NCBI GenBank assembly: GCA_944390115.1
Contig: CALXOW010000022.1
Coordinates: 1 to 47,065, forward strand
DNA: 47,065 bases
Direction of reading: 5' to 3'
From: an uncultured Anaerobiospirillum sp.
GTDB taxonomy: Bacteria > Pseudomonadota > Gammaproteobacteria > Enterobacterales > Succinivibrionaceae
Shown here: piece after piece, positions 43,084 through 47,065 of the stretch
Layout: each line of letters starts with the position of its first letter
How positions within the stretch are numbered: the first letter of the stretch is position 1
Notes under the pieces: model-generated
What the model saw: only the letters and a program-made list of their open reading frames with translations
Database searches by the model: none
What the model was told of the DNA's origin: nothing
Translations under genes and position numbers: made by a program

Positions 43084-43581
43084 TTAGGCAACAACAATAA
43101 GACGCGACAGATAGTTCTTGACTGCCATGAGTAAATGAACGGCATGCTCAAAGTCTTGGGAATAGTCCCAAAATTGAGGATCGCTGGCATTACCTTGGTC
43201 ATCAACCAACTGCTTTTGCACGTTGTCATAGATAGTGCTTAACGCCTCTTCGGTCAGAGGGATAATCTCAATAGAGGCACACAGAACGTTAGGGTCACCT
43301 GCGATCAGCTTTGCCATTAACTCATCGACAGCGCTTAAGGCTGGGTAGATTGCTGTGGCCCAAGGATCTGGATTGGTTGGTGTGCTGGAGTCTTGTTGCC
43401 GGAACCAACCTAAAACTTCCCGTAAGCTGTTAGGAACTGGGGCAAAGAGAGCGCTTCTCTGTTGCGAGTTGAGCTGATATAGGTTGATTGTACCTTGGTT
43501 CAGAGCAGTGAGCGCATTGGTTGCGCGCGCCAAGACCGCACCATTTGGGGTTGGGGTGTCATCCCAAGCGAATGATTGCAT
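43084..43581 (-). CDS. hypothetical soluble protein
   Basis: A 165-residue protein without a signal peptide or membrane helix and with no family I recognise. It is mostly helical by pattern, rich in Ala, Leu, Asn and Gln (ARATNALTALNQGTINLYQL; FEHAVHLLMAVKNYLSRLIVVA by segments), with Trp and Pro in the first half. A TAAGG site lies seven bases before the ATG and its own terminator follows. It is located between a fragment and a full copy of related autotransporter genes, so it may have been brought in or left by that rearrangement. Confidence 0.6.
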   Translation of the reverse strand: MQSFAWDDTPTPNGAVLARATNALTALNQGTINLYQLNSQQRSALFAPVPNSLREVLGWFRQQDSSTPTNPDPWATAIYPALSAVDELMAKLIAGDPNVLCASIEIIPLTEEALSTIYDNVQKQLVDDQGNASDPQFWDYSQDFEHAVHLLMAVKNYLSRLIVVA

Positions 43582-43649
43582 GTTTATACCTTAAATGAGA
43601 TGAGAAAGCGTCAGCGTCCATAGTGGGAGCTGACACCAGTAAGGCTAAA

Positions 43650-43673
43650 ACGGCGCCTTGGAACAGGCGCCGT
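43650..43673 (-). terminator. terminator after the autotransporter
   Basis: 8-bp perfect stem ACGGCGCC / GGCGCCGT with an 8-nt loop, followed on the minus strand by TTTTAGCC. It lies about 105 bp past the autotransporter stop, with a second, weaker stem (43686-43733) in between. Confidence 0.7.
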
Positions 43674-43779
43674 GGAATAGGGGTAGGTCCCAAGCTGAGC
43701 TTTGAGGCTGGGCCTTTAGGCTAAGCTGGGGCTTACCCTGCCTTTGTTATAAGGCTTACGCTTTAGGCGCTGAGTTCTC

Positions 43780-46700
43780 TTAGAAGGTGAAGCGAGCGTT
43801 AGCTTGAGCGCTGAACTCGTCAGTGTTGCTCGAGCCGGTGTAGCCTAAGCCAACACCGAAGCTGAAGCTGTTGCTCTCAGCCTGGACGCCGACCGTTGCA
43901 CCATAGGTGAAGCTGTCGAAGATCTCAGAGCTTACGTTGGTCGACAGGTTAGTGCCGCTCCAAGCAACCGTGCCCTCGGCCTCGTCATCACCAAACTGGC
44001 CGGTGACGTGGAGGTCTAAGGCTGGGGTTACGTTCCAGCTCTCGCCTTCGATGGTCTTAGCGAAGGTTACGCCTACTGGGATGGAGAAGACCGATAAGGT
44101 ATCACCATCGTAGTTAGCGACATTGCCGTAACCAGCAGCCTCTAAGCTGTAGTCGTCGAGGTCAAGCGAGGTGAAACGCAGACCAGCGTGTGGCGTTACG
44201 TCAACAGCAGCAAAGCTGAACTTGTACTGGCCGGTAACACCTAAGCTCCAAGCCGAGGTATCGCTCGAGGCGGTCAGCTTACCAACCTCGTTGCTGCCCT
44301 CGAGGTCGTTGTCGACCTGGGTGTAGCTTAAGTCGCCGGTGACAGTCAGAGCACCTGCTTGGTAAGCACCGTACAGAGCAAAGCCGAAGTAATCAAAGTC
44401 GTTGGAGGTACCAGCGGCAGCGGCATTGCCTTGGCCGTCTAAGGAACCAGAACCGACGTTGAACATCGCACCTACGGTGATCTCATTCGTGACCTTGTAG
44501 TCACCGCCTAAGGCGACGCCATAAAGGTCAAAATCAACACCGTAGTTGAGGCCTTGAGCACCGAAGTCATCGGAATCCGAGCTCTTGTAGATAGGGGCTA
44601 CCCATAAGGTGCCACCCATGCCGTTCGAGGCCAGATTCAGGCTCTGAGCGTTAGCGCCAATACCAAAGCGGCTCTCTAAGACATCAGAGTTACTGCCAGC
44701 TGCGGCTAAGCCAACATGAGCAGCACCACCGTAAACACCTAAGCGGGCAGCTTGCTCAGCTGGAGCACCGTGGGTGTTGACAATGACGCGCTCTAAGAAG
44801 GAGCTCTTAGCTGCGGTCTGAGCAGGCTCTTGTGGCTCAACCTCGGTTAAAGGTTGAGTCTCGGTCGTAGCACGAGCTGCGACTTGAGCGTTCTTAGCCT
44901 GAGTGTCGGCCTTTGGAGTCTCAATATCGTTTGCTGGGATCGACTCACCGGAGCCCTCAGTACCATTGTCAGTGGTAGTGTCACTACCGGTGACACCAAC
45001 ACCGTAGGCAATTAAGGTCTCAACAACTGGGTCAGAAGCCTCGGACATAATGCCGTAAGCCTCTGGCTTGTTGACCTCGAGGTTGACTTGATAGCCTTGG
45101 TTATCACCCTTTAAGGTGGTGTAGAGGAAGCCGTTTAAGGTCTTGACCTTAATCTCACCCTTAACATCGACACCCTCTTGGCCAGCAGCGTCCTTATCTT
45201 GGAAGATATTGAGCTTATCGGACAGGTCAAAGTCACCGGCTAAGACAATCTCACCACCTAAGCCATTGACTACAGCATTGGTGCGATTGAAGTAGATAGC
45301 AGTGCCAGTCTTCTCACCCTTGTCATCCTCAAAGGCCTGGTTGGTCATGATGATGGCGGTGTTAGCACCTAAGCCTAAAGCGGCATAGCGGTCGATCGTG
45401 ATCGAGCCGGTTTCTGCGTCCTCTTGGGCTACGTTGTAGATGTTAACGTCCTTGATTTCCGCTTCGCTGGCTACCTTGTCTGAAGAGTTCAGAGCGATAT
45501 GTGAGCCAGCCTCAACGTCCATTTGGCCGTTTAAGTACAGGATCGAGCCATACTTTTCTGGGTTTAAGGCATTGCCGACCTGGAACTCAGCAATAGCTGC
45601 TTGAGTCTCCTCAACCGTAGCACCTAAGCCAAAGGCAGCGTTCTTGCCGATGAGCAGATCACCGTCTAACTGACCCTTGTAATTGTCGTACTTGATGCTG
45701 GTACGTTGAGCTTGATCGTGGAACTTACCTACAGCTGCAATCGAGGTTGCCTCAGTGTACTCTGGGTCCACGATTAAGGTACCCTTATTGAGCTCTAAGG
45801 TACCAACCTCAAAGTAGCCGGTGCCACCTGCGACAGTGCCGTCCTCTAAGGTCAGATCTTCCTCAGACCACCAAGAGGTATCAATACCTACCTGGATGGA
45901 AGCGCCAGCGTGAGCCGTTAAGGTGTCGTTGACCTTAAACCAGCCGTTGTGAGCGACGATGATTTCGTCACCATCCGAGCTTTGGTCAAGGTCATTACGC
46001 ATATCGGCATCTTGAGCGGTGATGCTGCCACCTAATACGTAGGAGCTACCAAACTGAGCGGTCTCGGTAACCGTAATCGAGCCATTCTCAGTCGAGAGCT
46101 CGCCTACTGCAGTGGTGTTCTTGACCTTGACATCAGCGCCGGTGAAGGCATTGACCTCATCAATACCAGTGATGGAGTTGGTGACCTCAGCATCAGCGCG
46201 GAAGTTAGCGATCGTGCTGCTATAGACACCGTGATCAGGAGTAGAACCATAGCCCTCAATCGAGTCGATCGTGGTCAGAGCTGGATTGGTATTGTCAGCC
46301 GAGGTGGTGATCTCTAAGACGGTATCTTGCTCATAGTGGCCTTCAGCACCGTGTAAGGAGATCTTACCAATCTTACCGCCGTCAACTAAGGACAGGGTAC
46401 GGTGGCCTTCTACCTTGGCACCTAAAGCAGCTTGGTTATCAGCGGTGCTGATAAAGAAGCCATTATTGCCTGCGGCATAGTTCAGAGTGGTGTGACCATC
46501 TAAGGTTACTTGTTCTTTGCTGGAAACGCCATCGGCCATGGAGAGCGAACCCCAAGTACCCTTAACCTTATCATCAACCTTGATACCCGAGACATTGGTC
46601 TGGAGGGTCTGATAGTTGGCAACATCAGAGTTGATATCAGAGAACTCCTTTAAGTCAGACCAAGCACCAGTCCAGCCCGATAAGCCCTCACCGGTTTGCT

Positions 46701-47013
46701 CCTTGAGCTTGCCTTCTAAGTAAGTGAAGGAACCAGAGCCGATGTGGAGGATACCACCGTCCTTTAAGACGCCATTCTCAAAGCTGCCCGAGGTAAATAA
46801 GGCATTCTTTAAGGCCTTGACCGACTCGTTATCAAAAGCTATACCCGAAGCAAAGTCGAGCTTTAAGATACCGCCCTGATTGGTGATCTGGCTGTAGTCC
46901 TCTTGCAAGGTAATCGAGTTAGCACCAGTAAAGCGAGTAGCTGTAGTGGTGTCTAAGATGGCACCGTCAACTGCGGCCTTACCGAACTCCCGACTTTGAC
47001 GGTAAGATGTAAG
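43780..47013 (-). CDS. type V autotransporter, 5'-truncated
   Basis: An open frame of 1077 codons from just after a TAG (47014-47016) to TAA. The passenger (about 1-760) is a repetitive beta-helix-like stretch rich in G, T, S, N and D (NQGGILKLDF, GGILHIGSGSFTYLEG, GLGANTAII). A Pro/Thr/Glu linker with PLTEVEPQEP follows. The C-terminal 290 residues form an autotransporter barrel (SSFLERVIVN ... GVYGGAAHVGLA) ending in the aromatic ARFTF signal for outer-membrane insertion. It is probably an adhesin or surface protein. No ATG or GTG, no ribosome binding site and no signal peptide are found within the first 35 codons, so the 5' end is lost, rearranged or frameshifted. Confidence 0.85.
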   Translation of the reverse strand, partial: LTSYRQSREFGKAAVDGAILDTTTATRFTGANSITLQEDYSQITNQGGILKLDFASGIAFDNESVKALKNALFTSGSFENGVLKDGGILHIGSGSFTYLEGKLKEQTGEGLSGWTGAWSDLKEFSDINSDVANYQTLQTNVSGIKVDDKVKGTWGSLSMADGVSSKEQVTLDGHTTLNYAAGNNGFFISTADNQAALGAKVEGHRTLSLVDGGKIGKISLHGAEGHYEQDTVLEITTSADNTNPALTTIDSIEGYGSTPDHGVYSSTIANFRADAEVTNSITGIDEVNAFTGADVKVKNTTAVGELSTENGSITVTETAQFGSSYVLGGSITAQDADMRNDLDQSSDGDEIIVAHNGWFKVNDTLTAHAGASIQVGIDTSWWSEEDLTLEDGTVAGGTGYFEVGTLELNKGTLIVDPEYTEATSIAAVGKFHDQAQRTSIKYDNYKGQLDGDLLIGKNAAFGLGATVEETQAAIAEFQVGNALNPEKYGSILYLNGQMDVEAGSHIALNSSDKVASEAEIKDVNIYNVAQEDAETGSITIDRYAALGLGANTAIIMTNQAFEDDKGEKTGTAIYFNRTNAVVNGLGGEIVLAGDFDLSDKLNIFQDKDAAGQEGVDVKGEIKVKTLNGFLYTTLKGDNQGYQVNLEVNKPEAYGIMSEASDPVVETLIAYGVGVTGSDTTTDNGTEGSGESIPANDIETPKADTQAKNAQVAARATTETQPLTEVEPQEPAQTAAKSSFLERVIVNTHGAPAEQAARLGVYGGAAHVGLAAAGSNSDVLESRFGIGANAQSLNLASNGMGGTLWVAPIYKSSDSDDFGAQGLNYGVDFDLYGVALGGDYKVTNEITVGAMFNVGSGSLDGQGNAAAAGTSNDFDYFGFALYGAYQAGALTVTGDLSYTQVDNDLEGSNEVGKLTASSDTSAWSLGVTGQYKFSFAAVDVTPHAGLRFTSLDLDDYSLEAAGYGNVANYDGDTLSVFSIPVGVTFAKTIEGESWNVTPALDLHVTGQFGDDEAEGTVAWSGTNLSTNVSSEIFDSFTYGATVGVQAESNSFSFGVGLGYTGSSNTDEFSAQANARFTF

Positions 47014-47044
47014 CTAAATGCGATAAATATCGGGCGGAACACAT
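46979..47044 (-). other. 21-residue open frame at the right edge
   Basis: ATG (47044) with GGAG at seven bases upstream opens MCSARYLSHLAYILPSKSGVR and stops at TAA, overlapping the autotransporter in another frame. Its translation has no recognisable role, but the good ribosome binding site at the place where the autotransporter's start should be is notable. Confidence 0.25.
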
Positions 47045-47065
47045 AATTTGCTCCGTCTGATATGG

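Noticed and set aside
1-47065. tRNA or rRNA genes
   Set aside because: I looked by eye for T-arm-like GGTTCGAATCC patterns and rRNA signatures and found none; a tRNAscan-SE run would settle it.

Overview
The window looks like chromosomal DNA of a gammaproteobacterium. Two gene blocks keep the Escherichia coli order: mrcA / aroK-aroB-damX-[dam missing]-rpe-gph-trpS, and nudF-[yqiB missing]-cpdA-yqiA followed by a QseB/QseC-type two-component pair. The coding DNA is GC-rich yet uses the leucine codon TTA very often. Together with the autotransporters and AAA-ATPase-like remnants, this suggests a host-associated anaerobe such as a member of the Succinivibrionaceae. That assignment is an inference, because no rRNA or other marker gene is present.

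Layout: 1-681 broken AAA-ATPase-like gene; 916-3460 two tandem MFS transporters (minus); 4154-7078 mrcA (minus), divergent from aroK-aroB-damX (7245-11279); 11394-13014 an AT-rich island of small paralogous genes (membrane anchor, coiled coil, ribbon-helix-helix-like domain) where dam would be; 13209-16843 rpe, an N-terminally extended gph, and trpS; 17234-18589 dihydroorotase (minus); 19031-19821 two small membrane proteins in an AT-rich islet; 20170-24120 nudF, cpdA and yqiA; 25399-28658 response regulator and sensor kinase; 28816-29665 two Cys-rich paralogues; 30398-33825 a D-serine catabolic locus ridA-dsdX-dsdA; 34729-35424 a YheO/DauR-like regulator; 36105-37186 two rhodaneses (minus); 38230-41067 two paralogous HTH proteins and a KAP-type P-loop NTPase (minus); 41620-42963 decayed genes; 43084-47013 a hypothetical gene and a 5'-truncated autotransporter (minus).

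Three observations stand out. (1) dam is absent and its place is taken by a family of membrane-anchored RHH-like proteins that occur as full, anchor-only, RHH-only and amber-interrupted versions. (2) ridA, whose product removes the 2-aminoacrylate released by the dehydratase encoded two genes downstream, is split by a 207-bp MITE-like element with 6-bp target duplications. A second, identical copy lies inverted 11.6 kb away. (3) Several long intergenic regions consist of degenerate minisatellites whose unit length differs by locus (40, 55, 66, about 33 and 113 bp). One of them separates the response regulator from its kinase.

How the genes work together: mrcA, damX and trpS are housekeeping (wall synthesis, division, translation). 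aroK and aroB are shikimate steps. dsdX and dsdA import and deaminate D-serine, probably under a regulator acting on repeated TTTTGTTGAG boxes upstream of ridA. AT-rich segments (11.4-13.0, 18.6-20.1, 39.2-41.1 kb and the MITEs) look acquired compared with the GC-rich core.
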